Program-made: the position numbers and the translations under genes
NCBI RefSeq assembly: GCF_016861655.1
Contig: NZ_BOLN01000007.1
Span: 1 to 64,000 of the forward strand
Reading direction: 5' to 3'
Source: Levilactobacillus lanxiensis
Lineage (GTDB): Bacteria > Bacillota > Bacilli > Lactobacillales > Lactobacillaceae
DNA: 64,000 nt
The notes under the pieces: model-generated
Told to the model about the DNA's origin: nothing
The model's input: only the letters and a program-made list of their open reading frames with translations
The model's database searches: none
Shown: positions 51,870 to 62,349 of the stretch, in pieces
Position numbering within the stretch: position 1 is the first letter of the stretch
Layout of the letters: the number at the start of each line of letters is the position of its first letter

Positions 51870-53562
51870 TGTGGATTACAAACAAACAGTTACCAATGCC
51901 TTAGCTACCGCGTTGGACGGCCAATTATCCGCAGAAGATATTGCGGCTAAGTTAGAACGTCCTAAGACGTCAGACAAAGGGGACATGGCGTTCCCAACCT
52001 TTACCTTGGCTAAGTTGTTGCACCAAGCACCCCAACAAATTGCCCAGGATTTGGCGGACAAGCTAGATAAGACGGGCTTTGAAAAGGTTGAAGTCGTGGG
52101 TCCTTACCTGAACTTCTTCTTTGATAAGAGCGCTTATAGTGAAGAAACGTTGAACACGGTCTTAACGGCCGGCGCCAGCTACGGTCAGAACGATGATGGT
52201 AACGGTGGTAACGTGCCAATCGATATGTCCTCACCAAACATTGCTAAGCCAATGTCCATGGGTCACTTGCGGTCAACGGTGATTGGGAACTCCATCGCTG
52301 AAATTTTGACCAAGAACGGTTACAACCCGATCAAAGACAATCACTTGGGTGACTGGGGAACACAATTCGGGAAGCTCATCACGGCCTACAAGCTGTGGGG
52401 GAACGAAGCCGACGTTAAAGCTGACCCAATTAACAAATTAGTCGAATACTACGTTCGTTTCCATAAAGAAGACGTGGACAAGCCAGAACTGGACGATGAA
52501 GCCCGGGAATGGTTCAGAAAGCTAGAAAATGGCGATCCTGAAGCCCACCGTCTCTGGGATTGGTTCCGGAAGGCCTCATTGCAAGAATTCAACGACGTTT
52601 ATGACAAGTTGGGTGTTACCTTTGATACCTACAATGGGGAAGCCTTCTACAACGACAAGTTAGCAGAAGTCGTTCAAATTTTGAAGGACAAGCATTTACT
52701 GGTTGAATCACAAGGTGCGCAAGTGGTTGACCTGAGCAAGCACGACTTGAACCCAGCCTTGATCCTGAAGAGTGATGGCGCTTCACTGTACATCACCCGG
52801 GACATCGCCACGGCCCTGTACCGTGACCGGACTTACAAGCCAGCCAAGAACTTGTACGTGGTCGGTTCAGAACAGACCTACTACTTCAAGCAATTGAAGG
52901 CTGTCTTGCAAGAAATGGGCGTGCCATCTGCTGATGCCGTTCAACACGTGCCATTTGGGCTGATCACCGTTGATGGGAAGAAACTTTCCACGCGTTCTGG
53001 TCGGATCATCTTGCTGGACAAGGTTCTTGAAGAATCTGTTAAGCTGGCCGGCGAAGAAATCAACGAAAAGAACCCTAACTTGGCTAACAAGGAAGAAGTT
53101 GCCAAGCAGGTTGGGGTTGGGGCCATCGTCTTCGGTGATTTGAAGAACGAACGGACCAACAACATTGACTTCGTGCTCGCTGATCAATTGAAGTTCGAAG
53201 GGGAAACCGGTCCTTACGTCCAATACTCACGGGTACGGGCCGAAAGTATCTTACGTAAGGCTGGCAACGTGGCAGTCAAGGCTGATGGCAACCAAGTTTC
53301 TGATCCAGAAGCCTGGGATACGATCAAGACCTTGGCCGACTTCCCAGCCATGGTTAAGATGGCTTGCGATGAATTGGAACCATCTGTCATTGCTAAATAC
53401 GCGATTCGTTTAGCCAAGACCTTCAACAAGTACTATGCTCACTCCAAGATTTTGGCGGACGATGCGGGCTTGCCAGCACGTTTAGCTCTGGTCAAGGCAG
53501 TGTCAACGGTCTTGAAGGAAAGCTTACGTCTGTTAGGGGTTCAAGCACCTGACGAAATGTAA
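51870..53562 (+). CDS. argS: Arginyl-tRNA synthetase, copy 2 (T-box controlled)
   Basis: 564-aa class I synthetase, nearly collinear with copy 1 at 25477 (one residue longer) and with the same SSPNIAKPMSMGHLRSTVIG and KLSTRSG motifs. Start GTG 51870 follows AGGAGGA; the frame stays open far upstream, but that stretch is the tRNA-Gly gene and T-box, so it is not coding. Controlled by tRNA-Arg charging, it is probably the copy that rescues translation under arginine shortage. A hairpin terminator follows; the pur operon begins 258 bp downstream. Confidence 0.95.
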
Positions 53563-53573
53563 TTAACGGTTTT

Positions 53574-53605
53574 AAAAAGAGATGCCTGCGGGTGTCTCTT
53601 TTTTT
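53574..53605 (+). terminator. Intrinsic terminator of argS copy 2
   Basis: AAAGAGATGCC pairs with GGTGTCTCTTT, then T-run. Confidence 0.82.
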
Positions 53606-53757
53606 ATGGAAAAATCTTAGGAAAATTAAATTAGTCCCATCTTAAGAAAAGTTCGCGATTAATAAATATTTAAATAGACAAATGAATTAATTAAGAATAT
53701 AGTTCCAGTAAAAACGAATATTAAAATAATTATATCGCCTAATTGTTAGTCTTTTAG

Positions 53758-53786
53758 TTGACAGTCAGGTGGTGAATTGCTAAACT
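53758..53786 (+). promoter_or_regulatory. Promoter of the pur operon
   Basis: TTGACA, 17-bp spacer, TAAACT, 33 bp before purE. The leader is too short for a purine riboswitch. AAAAACGAATATT (53710-53722) lies 35 bp upstream of the -35 and recurs at 63700; its CGAA core resembles half of a PurR box. Confidence 0.75.
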
Positions 53787-53819
53787 TAGCGAATAAATAG
53801 ACTAGCAGGAGGAATAGAC

Positions 53820-54302
53820 ATGGTGCAGGTTGGTTTAGTCATGGGGTCCATTTCGGATTGGCCCACGATGCAGTTAGCGGCGCAGCAATTGACAACCTTG
53901 GGGGTCGACTACGAACGACGCATCATCTCAGCACACCGAATGCCCGATGTCCTGCAAGACTACGGTCAACAGGCGCGGGACCGGGGCCTGCAGGTCATTA
54001 TTGCCGGTGCTGGCGGGGCAGCGCACTTACCGGGGATGCTCGCAGCTAATACGGTACTCCCGGTTATTGGCGTGCCCATGCAGTCGCACGTGCTGAATGG
54101 TATGGATTCGCTCCTGTCCATCGTCCAAATGCCAGCTGGTGTGTCGGTAGCCACCATGGCAATTGGTGCGGCTGGGGCCAAGAACGCGGCGTTATTGGCC
54201 GCCCAAATTTTAGGCTTACAGGATCAGCGAATCCAGACGCAGGTCCAGGCCTTTCGACAACGTCAACGGGAGGAGGCGGCGCAAAGTGAACAGCAATTCT
54301 GA
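53820..54302 (+). CDS. purE: N5-carboxyaminoimidazole ribonucleotide mutase
   Basis: 160-aa class I PurE that moves the carboxyl group of N5-CAIR to give CAIR in IMP synthesis. The active-site motifs [18 protein letters not shown] with the catalytic His, and [11 protein letters not shown] are all present, as is GVPMQS. Class I pairs with PurK, which is encoded next and overlaps it by 17 bp. AGGAGGA precedes ATG 53820. First gene of purEKCSQLFMND. Confidence 0.96.
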   Translation: MVQVGLVMGSISDWPTMQLAAQQLTTLGVDYERRIISAHRMPDVLQDYGQQARDRGLQVIIAGAGGAAHLPGMLAANTVLPVIGVPMQSHVLNGMDSLLSIVQMPAGVSVATMAIGAAGAKNAALLAAQILGLQDQRIQTQVQAFRQRQREEAAQSEQQF

Positions 54303-55416
54303 GACACCGATTTTACCGCCAGCAACAATCGGCATCGTTGGCGGCGGCCAGTTGGGTCAAATGCTAGCGCTGAGTGCGAAAGCCATGGGTTATCACGTGG
54401 GCATTCTAGACCCCACGCCTCAGTCACCGGCGGGGCAGGTCGCCGACTTTCAAATCGTCGCGGACTATCAGGAGGCCACAGCGCTGGAGCAATTAGCTCA
54501 GCGAAGTGATGTGCTGACCTACGAGTTTGAAAATGTTGATGTGGTGGCTCTAGATAGCGTTCAGTCGCTGACCCGACTCCCCCAGGGGACGGACCTGTTG
54601 CGGTTAACCCGCAATCGTTTGGCGGAAAAGCAATTTTTACATAGTCAAGGGATTCCGGTCACACCGTTCGCAGCGGTTCAGGGAACGGTCGCGTTAGAAA
54701 CGGCCGTTGAACAGTTGGGGACACCAGCAATTTTGAAAACGTTAGAAGGCGGCTACGACGGGCACGGCCAGGTCGATATCAACCAGCCAGAATTGTCGGC
54801 AGCTAGTCGGGAACTTTGCCAACAGCCTTGTATCCTAGAGCGCCGACAGGATTTTAAATTAGAGGTCGCCATGATGGTGACCCGTGATGCGACGGGAAAC
54901 GTGGTGGCCTTTCCACTGGTGGAGAATCGTCATCAAAACCATATTTTGCATACCACGATAGCACCAGCCCAGGTTGCGTCGGCTGTGCATCAGCGCGCAA
55001 AAATATTGGCCACAAAGATTGCGGCGGCATTGCATTTACGCGGGGTCTTGGGGATTGAATTCTTTGTCTTGCCAGATGGCGAGCTCTTAGTGAATGAATT
55101 AGCACCGCGACCGCACAATTCTGGGCATTACAGCATTGAGGCGTGCAACATTTCACAATTCGAGGCGCACATCCGCAGTATTTGTGGGTTGCCAATCCCC
55201 CAGATTACGCAGACGACCCCAGCGGTCATGCGGAATCTATTGGGGGCAGACCTTCAGGTTGCGCGCGACTTGCTCAGTCAACATCCGGAGTGGCATTTTC
55301 ATGATTACGGCAAGGCAGAAATTAAAAAGCAACGCAAGATGGGGCACGTAACGGTTTTAGATGCGGATATACAGGCTGCCTTAGCAGCTGTAGCGGCGTT
55401 GAAAGGGGAACAATAA
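54286..55416 (+). CDS. purK: N5-carboxyaminoimidazole ribonucleotide synthase
   Basis: 376-aa ATP-grasp enzyme that carboxylates AIR with bicarbonate and ATP to N5-[22 protein letters not shown] at the N-terminus, [13 protein letters not shown] in the ATP-grasp lid, and [18 protein letters not shown] near 275 with metal ligands. GTG 54286, inside the end of purE, follows GGGAGGAGG. Confidence 0.96.
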   Translation: MNSNSETPILPPATIGIVGGGQLGQMLALSAKAMGYHVGILDPTPQSPAGQVADFQIVADYQEATALEQLAQRSDVLTYEFENVDVVALDSVQSLTRLPQGTDLLRLTRNRLAEKQFLHSQGIPVTPFAAVQGTVALETAVEQLGTPAILKTLEGGYDGHGQVDINQPELSAASRELCQQPCILERRQDFKLEVAMMVTRDATGNVVAFPLVENRHQNHILHTTIAPAQVASAVHQRAKILATKIAAALHLRGVLGIEFFVLPDGELLVNELAPRPHNSGHYSIEACNISQFEAHIRSICGLPIPQITQTTPAVMRNLLGADLQVARDLLSQHPEWHFHDYGKAEIKKQRKMGHVTVLDADIQAALAAVAALKGEQ

Positions 55417-55419
55417 CCG

Positions 55420-56160
55420 ATGACAGAGATTACCAAGCAAGGTCTGATTTACACGGGGAAGGCCAAGGCCATGTACGAAACTAACGACCCAGAAGTGTTG
55501 TGGGTGGAGTATTTAGATCAAGCAACGGCCTTAAATGGCAAGCGCAAAGTCGCCATTGCCCAAAAGGGCCTGCTCAACAATCGGATTGCCAGCCTAATCT
55601 TCCAAGACCTAGCAAAACATGGGATTGCCAATCACTTTATCACACAGCAGTCGGCATACGTTCAGCTGGTTCGCCGAGTGACCATGATTCCCTTGGAAAC
55701 GGTGGTTCGGAACGCGGCATCCGGGAGTTTTGAACGAAAATTTGGGGTTGATCATTTGAGGCTTTTTAAAGAACCAGTCATGGAATTTTTCTATAAAAGT
55801 GATCAGTTAGATGATCCATTCATCAATGACTCCCAAATTGTGGCGTTGAACGTGGCTAGTGCTGACACGTTAGCTGAAATGCGACGGCAAGCGCAATTGG
55901 TCAATCATCGGTTGCAAGAAATCTTTGGGGCGATGCAGGTCCAGCTAGTCGATTTTAAAATTGAATTTGGCGTAACGACAGATGGAAAGATTCTATTAGC
56001 CGATGAAATCTCACCGGATAGTTGTCGACTGGTTGATCAAACAACTCATGAGTCATTGGACAAAGATGTCTTCCGCAAAAGTTCTGGGGATTTGACCCAG
56101 GTCTACACAGAGGTGCTCAAGCGATTGGCTGCGGTGGAGGAGGAGAAACCATGTATTTAG
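55420..56160 (+). CDS. purC: SAICAR synthase
   Basis: 246-aa enzyme joining CAIR and aspartate with ATP to make SAICAR. YTGKAKAMYET at the N-terminus binds ATP; EFKIEFG-like block VDFKIEFGVTTDGKILLADEISPDSCRL carries the substrate site. ATG 55420 lies 3 bp after purK; it overlaps purS by 10 bp. Confidence 0.96.
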   Translation: MTEITKQGLIYTGKAKAMYETNDPEVLWVEYLDQATALNGKRKVAIAQKGLLNNRIASLIFQDLAKHGIANHFITQQSAYVQLVRRVTMIPLETVVRNAASGSFERKFGVDHLRLFKEPVMEFFYKSDQLDDPFINDSQIVALNVASADTLAEMRRQAQLVNHRLQEIFGAMQVQLVDFKIEFGVTTDGKILLADEISPDSCRLVDQTTHESLDKDVFRKSSGDLTQVYTEVLKRLAAVEEEKPCI

Positions 56161-56402
56161 CAAAGGTCTACGTGACGTATAAACCATCGATTTTAGATCC
56201 GAAGGGTGAGGCCATCAAGGACGCGCTTCATCGGCTAGATTATGAAAATGTGGCGGCGGTTACCCTGGGGAAATACTTTGAAATTAAATTGACTCCCGGA
56301 GAAAAGCCATTAGCCGAACAGGTCGATGAAATGTGCGACCGCTTACTGGCTAACGTGAACATGGAGACTTATCGTTACGAAATCACAGAGTTGGAGGCTT
56401 AA
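56151..56402 (+). CDS. purS: FGAM synthase subunit PurS
   Basis: 83-aa small subunit of formylglycinamidine ribonucleotide synthase, which couples PurQ to PurL. AKVYVTYKPSILDPKGEAIKDALHRLDY and VAAVTLGKYFEIKL follow the ferredoxin-like fold of PurS. The GAGGAGGAG site lies inside the end of purC. Confidence 0.95.
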   Translation: MYLAKVYVTYKPSILDPKGEAIKDALHRLDYENVAAVTLGKYFEIKLTPGEKPLAEQVDEMCDRLLANVNMETYRYEITELEA

Positions 56403-56405
56403 ACC

Positions 56406-57095
56406 ATGAAGTTTGCCATCCCCGTTTTTCCGGGTTCTAATTGTGACTATGATTTATTGAATGCCCTGCGTGATTGTTTACACACGCCGGCCGATTTAGT
56501 GCCCGCAACCACCACTGATTTGAGCGGCTATGATGCGGTCATTCTACCTGGCGGATTTTCATATGGGGATTACCTTCGGAGCGGGGCGATTGCCCGCTTT
56601 GCACCAGTGATGACGGCGGTAAAAGAATTTGCCAATGCCGGCAAGCCAGTGATGGGAATCTGCAATGGCTTTCAAATTTTGACGGAGGCGGGCCTGCTAC
56701 CAGGTGCCCTACAGGCAAATGAATCATCCAAGTTTATTTGCCAGGTCAGCCCCCTTCACGTCAGCAACACCCAGACCCGGTTCACTACCGCGTATGCGCG
56801 TCATCAAGACATCAAATTACCGATTGCGCATGGCGAAGGGAACTATTATTGCGATGCCGCTACGTTGGCCGAACTAAAAGCACACAATCAGATTGTCTTT
56901 GAATATGTCGATAATCCTAACGGTAGTGTGGCGAATATTGCTGGGATTGTGAATCGTCGCGGCAACGTGCTGGGGATGATGCCCCATCCAGAACGGGCAG
57001 TTGAAACAATTTTGGGTTCCGTTGATGGGTTGGGTATCTTTGACTCATTGTTAATGAATCATGTACAGGGGGATGCGCATGTTGAAAACCGCTAA
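56406..57095 (+). CDS. purQ: FGAM synthase subunit PurQ (glutaminase)
   Basis: 229-aa class I glutamine amidotransferase subunit supplying ammonia to Pur[15 protein letters not shown] at the N-terminus; nucleophile Cys in GICNGFQIL around residue 87; catalytic His/Glu in [10 protein letters not shown] near 195. Start 3 bp after purS. It overlaps purL by 17 bp, consistent with translational coupling of the complex. Confidence 0.96.
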   Translation: MKFAIPVFPGSNCDYDLLNALRDCLHTPADLVPATTTDLSGYDAVILPGGFSYGDYLRSGAIARFAPVMTAVKEFANAGKPVMGICNGFQILTEAGLLPGALQANESSKFICQVSPLHVSNTQTRFTTAYARHQDIKLPIAHGEGNYYCDAATLAELKAHNQIVFEYVDNPNGSVANIAGIVNRRGNVLGMMPHPERAVETILGSVDGLGIFDSLLMNHVQGDAHVENR

Positions 57096-59298
57096 ATTAA
57101 CGCCGGAAGCCATCCGGGATACGCAAGCCTACCAGCAGCTGGGCCTCACGGCGGATGAGTATCACCTCATTTGTGAACAAGTCCTCCATCGATTACCCAA
57201 CTATACTGAAGTCGGTCTTTTCTCGGGGATGTGGAGTGAACACTGTTCCTACAAAAATTCTAAGCCAGTGCTGAAAAAGTTTTGGACCCAGGGAGATCAC
57301 GTCCTAGCGGGCCCGGGCGAAGGCGCCGGCATCATTGATATTGGTGATGGCCAGGCCGTGGTCTTTAAGGCAGAAAGTCATAACCATCCGTCGGCGGTAG
57401 AGCCTTATGAGGGGGCCGCAACCGGCGTGGGGGGCATCATCCGCGATATCTTCTCAATGGGGGCCAAGCCAGTCGCGCTGCTCGATAGCCTACGTTTCGG
57501 CGAGCCCACGGATTCGGCAACGACCTATTTGATTTCACAAGTAGTGGCCGGAATTGGGGGCTATGGCAACTGTATTGGGATTCCCACAATTGGTGGGGAT
57601 ATGGCATTTGATGCGTGTTACCAGAAGAATCCGCTAGTGAATGCGATGTGCATTGGCCTCCTAAATCATTCAGATATGCAGAAGGGTCAGGCGACCGGGG
57701 TCGGCAACCAGATTATCTATGTGGGCGCCAAGACCGGGCGGGATGGTATCAACGGCGCATCCTTTGCGTCGGCAGAATTCAACGATGCCAAGGAAACGCA
57801 GCGTTCGGCGGTGCAGGTTGGTGATCCATTCATGGAAAAACTGTTGATGGATGCCTGCCTAGAAGTGATTCACGAACATCATGCTAGCCTAGTGGGTATT
57901 CAGGATATGGGCGCGGCTGGCTTGGTTTCGTCTTCGGCGGAAATGGCGTCCAAAGCGGGAAGTGGTCTTAAGCTCAATTTGGATTTAGTTCCCCAACGTG
58001 AAGCCGATATGACAGCGTTTGAGTTAATGCTTTCGGAATCACAAGAACGCATGCTGTTATGTATTAAGCAAGGATCAGCGGCGGAAATTCGTGAAGTCTT
58101 TGATAAATACGGGTTGGATGCGGTGGTCATTGGTGAAGTAATCCCGGGACATCAATACCAGTTGGTGCATCACGGGGTGATGGAAGCTGATGTACCAGTA
58201 GATGCGTTGGCGACGCAAGCACCGGTCTATCAACGAGAAAAGCGCCGCCCACAGCGACTGGACCAACAGTCCGCCACACAATTTGTGCCGGCAATCACGG
58301 ATGTGACGGCAACACTAAAGCAGTTATTACAGCAGCCCACAATCGCTTCCAAGCGCTCGCTGTTTGAAACGTACGATTCCCAAGTTCAGACTAACACGGT
58401 TGTTCGACCGGGTTCAGATGCTGGAGTGATTCGAATTCGCCAAACAGACAAGGCACTTGCCATGACGACGGATGTGAATGGGCGTTACCTTCATCTCAAT
58501 CCGCGTGTCGGTGGTGAAATGGCCGTGGCAGAGGCCGCTAGAAATATCGTCGCCTCAGGGGGCTTACCCCTGGGAATCACGGACTGCTTGAACTTTGGTA
58601 ATCCAGAAAAGCCCGAACAGTTTTATGACTTGGATGAAGCCGCTCAAGGAATTAGTCGGGCATGTCAGTTGTTTAATACGCCAGTCATTTCGGGAAACGT
58701 GTCGTTGAACAATGAGTCAAATGGTGAACCGATTTATCCAACCCCGATGATTGGGATGGTCGGGTTGATTAAGCATTTACGTGATGTGACAACGCAAGAC
58801 TTCAAGCAGGCTGGCGATAAGGTTTATGTGGTGGGGGCGACGCATGCTGATTTCAATGGAAGTGAGTGCCAGAAGATGTTGACGGGCCAAGTCAGCGGCA
58901 ATCTGTTTGACTTTGACCTGGCGACGGAGCATCACCATCAAAAGCTTGTCCTGGAAGCTATCCAAGCAGGGCTAGTTGCCAGTGCCCACGATGTCTCTGA
59001 GGGGGGACTGATCACGACGATTGCCGAATCATGTTTTGGCGGCGACTTAGGAGTGGCATTGACCAGTCAATTACCAGCCGTTCAGTTCTTTGCGGAAACG
59101 CAATCACGCTTTGTGGTTTCGGTAGAACCGGAACATCAGGCGGCGTTTGAGGCCTTGATGCAAGAGACAGTCACTTATTTGGGTGTCACCACAGTGGCAG
59201 ACCGGCTATGGGTCAAGACGGCTGATCAGACCTTTGATTTGCCCGTCAGTGAAGCGAAAAAGTTATGGGAAGGAGCGTTACCGTGTCTGTTGAAATAA
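57079..59298 (+). CDS. purL: FGAM synthase subunit PurL (small type)
   Basis: 739-aa synthetase subunit using ATP and ammonia to convert FGAR to FGAM. Being of the small type it needs separate PurS and PurQ, both encoded upstream. Seen: [11 protein letters not shown] near residue 50, [22 protein letters not shown] with metal and ATP ligands, IGGDMAFD, and HDVSEGG in the second half. ATG 57079 follows AGGGGGATG inside purQ; the frame opens a few codons earlier without a better site. Confidence 0.95.
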   Translation: MLKTAKLTPEAIRDTQAYQQLGLTADEYHLICEQVLHRLPNYTEVGLFSGMWSEHCSYKNSKPVLKKFWTQGDHVLAGPGEGAGIIDIGDGQAVVFKAESHNHPSAVEPYEGAATGVGGIIRDIFSMGAKPVALLDSLRFGEPTDSATTYLISQVVAGIGGYGNCIGIPTIGGDMAFDACYQKNPLVNAMCIGLLNHSDMQKGQATGVGNQIIYVGAKTGRDGINGASFASAEFNDAKETQRSAVQVGDPFMEKLLMDACLEVIHEHHASLVGIQDMGAAGLVSSSAEMASKAGSGLKLNLDLVPQREADMTAFELMLSESQERMLLCIKQGSAAEIREVFDKYGLDAVVIGEVIPGHQYQLVHHGVMEADVPVDALATQAPVYQREKRRPQRLDQQSATQFVPAITDVTATLKQLLQQPTIASKRSLFETYDSQVQTNTVVRPGSDAGVIRIRQTDKALAMTTDVNGRYLHLNPRVGGEMAVAEAARNIVASGGLPLGITDCLNFGNPEKPEQFYDLDEAAQGISRACQLFNTPVISGNVSLNNESNGEPIYPTPMIGMVGLIKHLRDVTTQDFKQAGDKVYVVGATHADFNGSECQKMLTGQVSGNLFDFDLATEHHHQKLVLEAIQAGLVASAHDVSEGGLITTIAESCFGGDLGVALTSQLPAVQFFAETQSRFVVSVEPEHQAAFEALMQETVTYLGVTTVADRLWVKTADQTFDLPVSEAKKLWEGALPCLLK

Positions 59299-60716
59299 AA
59301 GGCCTGAATGAAGAGTGCGGCGTCTTTGGCGTCTGGGGCTCACCGGATGCGGCCAAGCTCACTTACTTTGGGCTACATGCGCTACAGCATCGAGGGCAAG
59401 AAGGGGCTGGCATTACCGCAAATAATGGGGGCCAGCTCCGGTCGGAACGGGGATTAGGTTTGCTAGCTGATGTTTTTCGGGAACCACGGCGCTTAGAGCA
59501 GTTGACTGGAACGGCTGCGGTTGGCCATGTGCGGTACGCCACTGCCGGCAACCATGGCATTGAAAACATCCAGCCACTGGAATTCAATTTCAGCGACGCC
59601 CAGTTTGCTTTAGCGCACAATGGTAATTTAACCAATGCCAAGACGTTACGGCATCGTTTAGAGGCTGCCGGGGCAATCTTTCATGCGAGTTCTGATAGTG
59701 AAATTCTCATGCATCTAGTTCGCCGGAGCCAATCACCAACCCTGACTGGCCAGTTAAAAGAGGCATTACGCCAGGTCCATGGCGGCTTTGCTTACCTGCT
59801 ATTAACAAATGATCGGTTGTTTGCGGCGTTAGATCCGAATGGTTTGCGGCCATTGGTCGTGGGGCAATTGCCTACCGGAGGCTACGTAGTTTGTAGCGAG
59901 ACGTGTGCGCTGGATGCCGTGGGTGCCAAGTTCATCCAGGATGTCCATCCGGGTGAGCTCCTAACGATTGATGATCAGGGACTGACCGTTGATCACTACA
60001 CCACAGCAGGAAATTTAGCCATTTGTTCAATGGAATTCGTTTACTTTGCGCGCCCGGATTCTAATATTTATGGGGTCAACGTGCACTCGGCCCGGAAACG
60101 CATGGGCGCTCAACTAGCTAAAGAGCAACCAGTCGATGCGGATATTGTGGTGGGGGTGCCTAATTCTTCGCTGTCCGCCGCAACGGGGTACGCAGAAGCT
60201 AGTGGGTTGCCATACGAAATGGGCTTGATCAAAAACCAATATTCTTCGCGGACCTTCATTCAGCCGACCCAAGCACTGCGAGAACAGGGGGTCCGGATGA
60301 AGTTGTCCGCCGTCCAAGGGGTGGTAGCCGGGAAACGGGTCGTTTTAATTGATGATTCCATTGTTCGTGGGACCACTTGTCGGCGAATTGTGAAGTTATT
60401 GAAGGATGCTGGGGCAAGCGCCGTGCACTTGCGGATTGCGTCACCGCCACTACGTTTCCCTTGTTTCTATGGGATTGATATTCAGACAACCAAGGAATTA
60501 GTGGCAGCACAGAAGACGATTCCTGAGATGTGTACCTCATTTGGGGCAGATTCCCTGAGCTTCTTGAGTGAACAGGGTGTGATTGATTCAGTGGGTCTGG
60601 ACGTGGCTGCCCCCTATGGTGGGCTGTGTATGGCCTACTTCAACGGGGACTATCCGACACCCTTGTACGATTACCAGGCGGAATTTGACGAAGAAATGCA
60701 GTGGCTAAAGAAGTAA
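59283..60716 (+). CDS. purF: Amidophosphoribosyltransferase
   Basis: 477-aa first committed enzyme of purine synthesis, making phosphoribosylamine from PRPP and glutamine. The N-terminal propeptide of 11 residues ends at NEE; the glutaminase nucleophile is Cys12 in [11 protein letters not shown]. The PRPP-binding loop is [26 protein letters not shown] near 355. GTG 59283 follows GGAAGGAGCG within the end of purL; the overlap with purL is 16 bp. Confidence 0.96.
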   Translation: MSVEIKGLNEECGVFGVWGSPDAAKLTYFGLHALQHRGQEGAGITANNGGQLRSERGLGLLADVFREPRRLEQLTGTAAVGHVRYATAGNHGIENIQPLEFNFSDAQFALAHNGNLTNAKTLRHRLEAAGAIFHASSDSEILMHLVRRSQSPTLTGQLKEALRQVHGGFAYLLLTNDRLFAALDPNGLRPLVVGQLPTGGYVVCSETCALDAVGAKFIQDVHPGELLTIDDQGLTVDHYTTAGNLAICSMEFVYFARPDSNIYGVNVHSARKRMGAQLAKEQPVDADIVVGVPNSSLSAATGYAEASGLPYEMGLIKNQYSSRTFIQPTQALREQGVRMKLSAVQGVVAGKRVVLIDDSIVRGTTCRRIVKLLKDAGASAVHLRIASPPLRFPCFYGIDIQTTKELVAAQKTIPEMCTSFGADSLSFLSEQGVIDSVGLDVAAPYGGLCMAYFNGDYPTPLYDYQAEFDEEMQWLKK

Positions 60717-60729
60717 GGAGGAAGCAGGC

Positions 60730-61755
60730 ATGAGTGAGGCCTACAAAAAGGCAGGTGTGGATCTAAATGCTGGCTATGAAGTGCTGAAGACCGTGAAGGC
60801 ATTAAGTGGTAATCGCCAACTGGGGGCCTTTGGGGGTCTCTTTCCGTTGGCTGCCGAGACCGTCATGAACGAGCCAGTGCTGGTTGCTGGCACGGATGGC
60901 GTGGGAACCAAATTACTGGTGGCAATTGCTGCCCAGCAGCACGAGACCATTGGCATCGATTTAGTCGCGATGTGTGTGAATGATATTCTTGCTCAGGGCG
61001 CGCAACCCCAATTTTTCTTGGATTATTTGGGCTTGGGTCATACTGATCAAGATCAGGTAGCAGCCATCATGAAGGGCGTGGTCGCGGGGTGTCAGGAGGC
61101 TGGCGTCGCACTGATTGGCGGCGAGACAGCAGAAATGCCGGACATGTATGCGCATGGTCATTACGACCTCGCGGGTTTTGCGGTTGGAATTGCGGACCGG
61201 TCGGCCTTGCTCGATTCGAGTCAAGTTCGGGCAGGTGATGTGTTGATTGGGTTGCCAGCCAATGGCTTACACGCCAACGGGTTCAGTCTGGTGCGGGACA
61301 TCTTATTTAAACAGCATCATTTTTCACTCGACCATGTCTTTCCGACGGTGGGTCATCCCCTTGGTGAAGAATTGTTACGGCCAACTAAAATCTATGTCAG
61401 CAGCGTCTTACCGCTGTTACAACAAAAACTGGTTGCCAGCATCGCCCACATTACGGGCGGGGGGCTGATTGAAAACGTGGCCCGAGCGCTGCCGGAGAAG
61501 TTAAGCGCCCAATTTGAGGTGGGAAGCTGGCCAGTGCCGCCAATCATGACCGTCTTAGCTGATTTGGGACAACTGACGCCTACGGATGTCCGCTCGACGT
61601 TTAACCTAGGTCTGGGGATGGTCCTGGTCGTTCATCCAGAACAGGTTGCACCAGTTCTTGCCAGCTTGGCCGCGGTTGATCAAGTCGCCTACCAAGTTGG
61701 GCAGGTCGTCACCGGTGAAAAGCCAGTGACTTTTCGGGAGGCGACGGATGGTTAA
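60730..61755 (+). CDS. purM: AIR synthetase
   Basis: 341-aa ATP-dependent cyclo-ligase closing FGAM to AIR. VAGTDGVGTKLLVA near 60, GGETAEMPDMY near 135 and the glycine-rich ITGGGLIENVARALP near 240 are family motifs. AAGGAGGAAGC precedes ATG 60730. Overlaps purN by 8 bp. Confidence 0.96.
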   Translation: MSEAYKKAGVDLNAGYEVLKTVKALSGNRQLGAFGGLFPLAAETVMNEPVLVAGTDGVGTKLLVAIAAQQHETIGIDLVAMCVNDILAQGAQPQFFLDYLGLGHTDQDQVAAIMKGVVAGCQEAGVALIGGETAEMPDMYAHGHYDLAGFAVGIADRSALLDSSQVRAGDVLIGLPANGLHANGFSLVRDILFKQHHFSLDHVFPTVGHPLGEELLRPTKIYVSSVLPLLQQKLVASIAHITGGGLIENVARALPEKLSAQFEVGSWPVPPIMTVLADLGQLTPTDVRSTFNLGLGMVLVVHPEQVAPVLASLAAVDQVAYQVGQVVTGEKPVTFREATDG

Positions 61756-62326
61756 ACGACTTGCCATTTTTGCCTCAGGAACGGGGACCAACTTCAGTGC
61801 GCTCCAGTCAGCCATCGGGCAACGGAAAATTCCAGCAGAAATCGTGCTACTGGTTTGTGATCAGGCCAATGCCCCAGTTATTGAGCGGGCCGAAGCGGTC
61901 GGCGTCCCAGTGTTTATGATTAACTACAAGGATTTTGCCACGAAGGCGGCTGCCGAGACGGCTATTTTAACCAGTTTACGTGCGCACCAGGTAGCGGCCA
62001 TTTTGCTGGCGGGCTACATGCGTATCGTGGGGAAGACACTGCTGACGGCGTATCCGCACCGCATTATTAATCTACATCCGGCATTATTACCCAAGTTTCC
62101 GGGCAGACAGGGAATCGCGGATGCCTTTGCGGCTGGCGTACCAGAGACCGGGGTGACGGTCCATTTTATTGATGCGGGAATCGACACGGGGCAAATTATC
62201 CGCCAACGGCGGGTTTCCGTGGCGTCCAATGACACCTTGGCTAGCCTAACCGAACGTATTCATCAGGCCGAACATGACCTGTACCCAGAGGTTTTAGCAG
62301 AGTTGATTGCCACGAAGAAAATCTAA
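61748..62326 (+). CDS. purN: GAR transformylase
   Basis: 192-aa enzyme transferring a formyl group from 10-formyltetrahydrofolate to [17 protein letters not shown] at the N-terminus, [13 protein letters not shown] with the catalytic Asn/His, and [14 protein letters not shown] with the Asp. ATG 61748 lies in the end of purM and is preceded by CGGGAGGCG. In most Firmicutes pur operons purH follows purN; here purD comes 23 bp later. Confidence 0.95.
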   Translation: MVKRLAIFASGTGTNFSALQSAIGQRKIPAEIVLLVCDQANAPVIERAEAVGVPVFMINYKDFATKAAAETAILTSLRAHQVAAILLAGYMRIVGKTLLTAYPHRIINLHPALLPKFPGRQGIADAFAAGVPETGVTVHFIDAGIDTGQIIRQRRVSVASNDTLASLTERIHQAEHDLYPEVLAELIATKKI

Positions 62327-62349
62327 GTAAAGATGGAGGAGAGTCAACT

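Noticed and set aside
62327-62349. A degraded purH between purN and purD
   Set aside because: The gap is only 23 bp and holds just the purD ribosome site, so no remnant remains.
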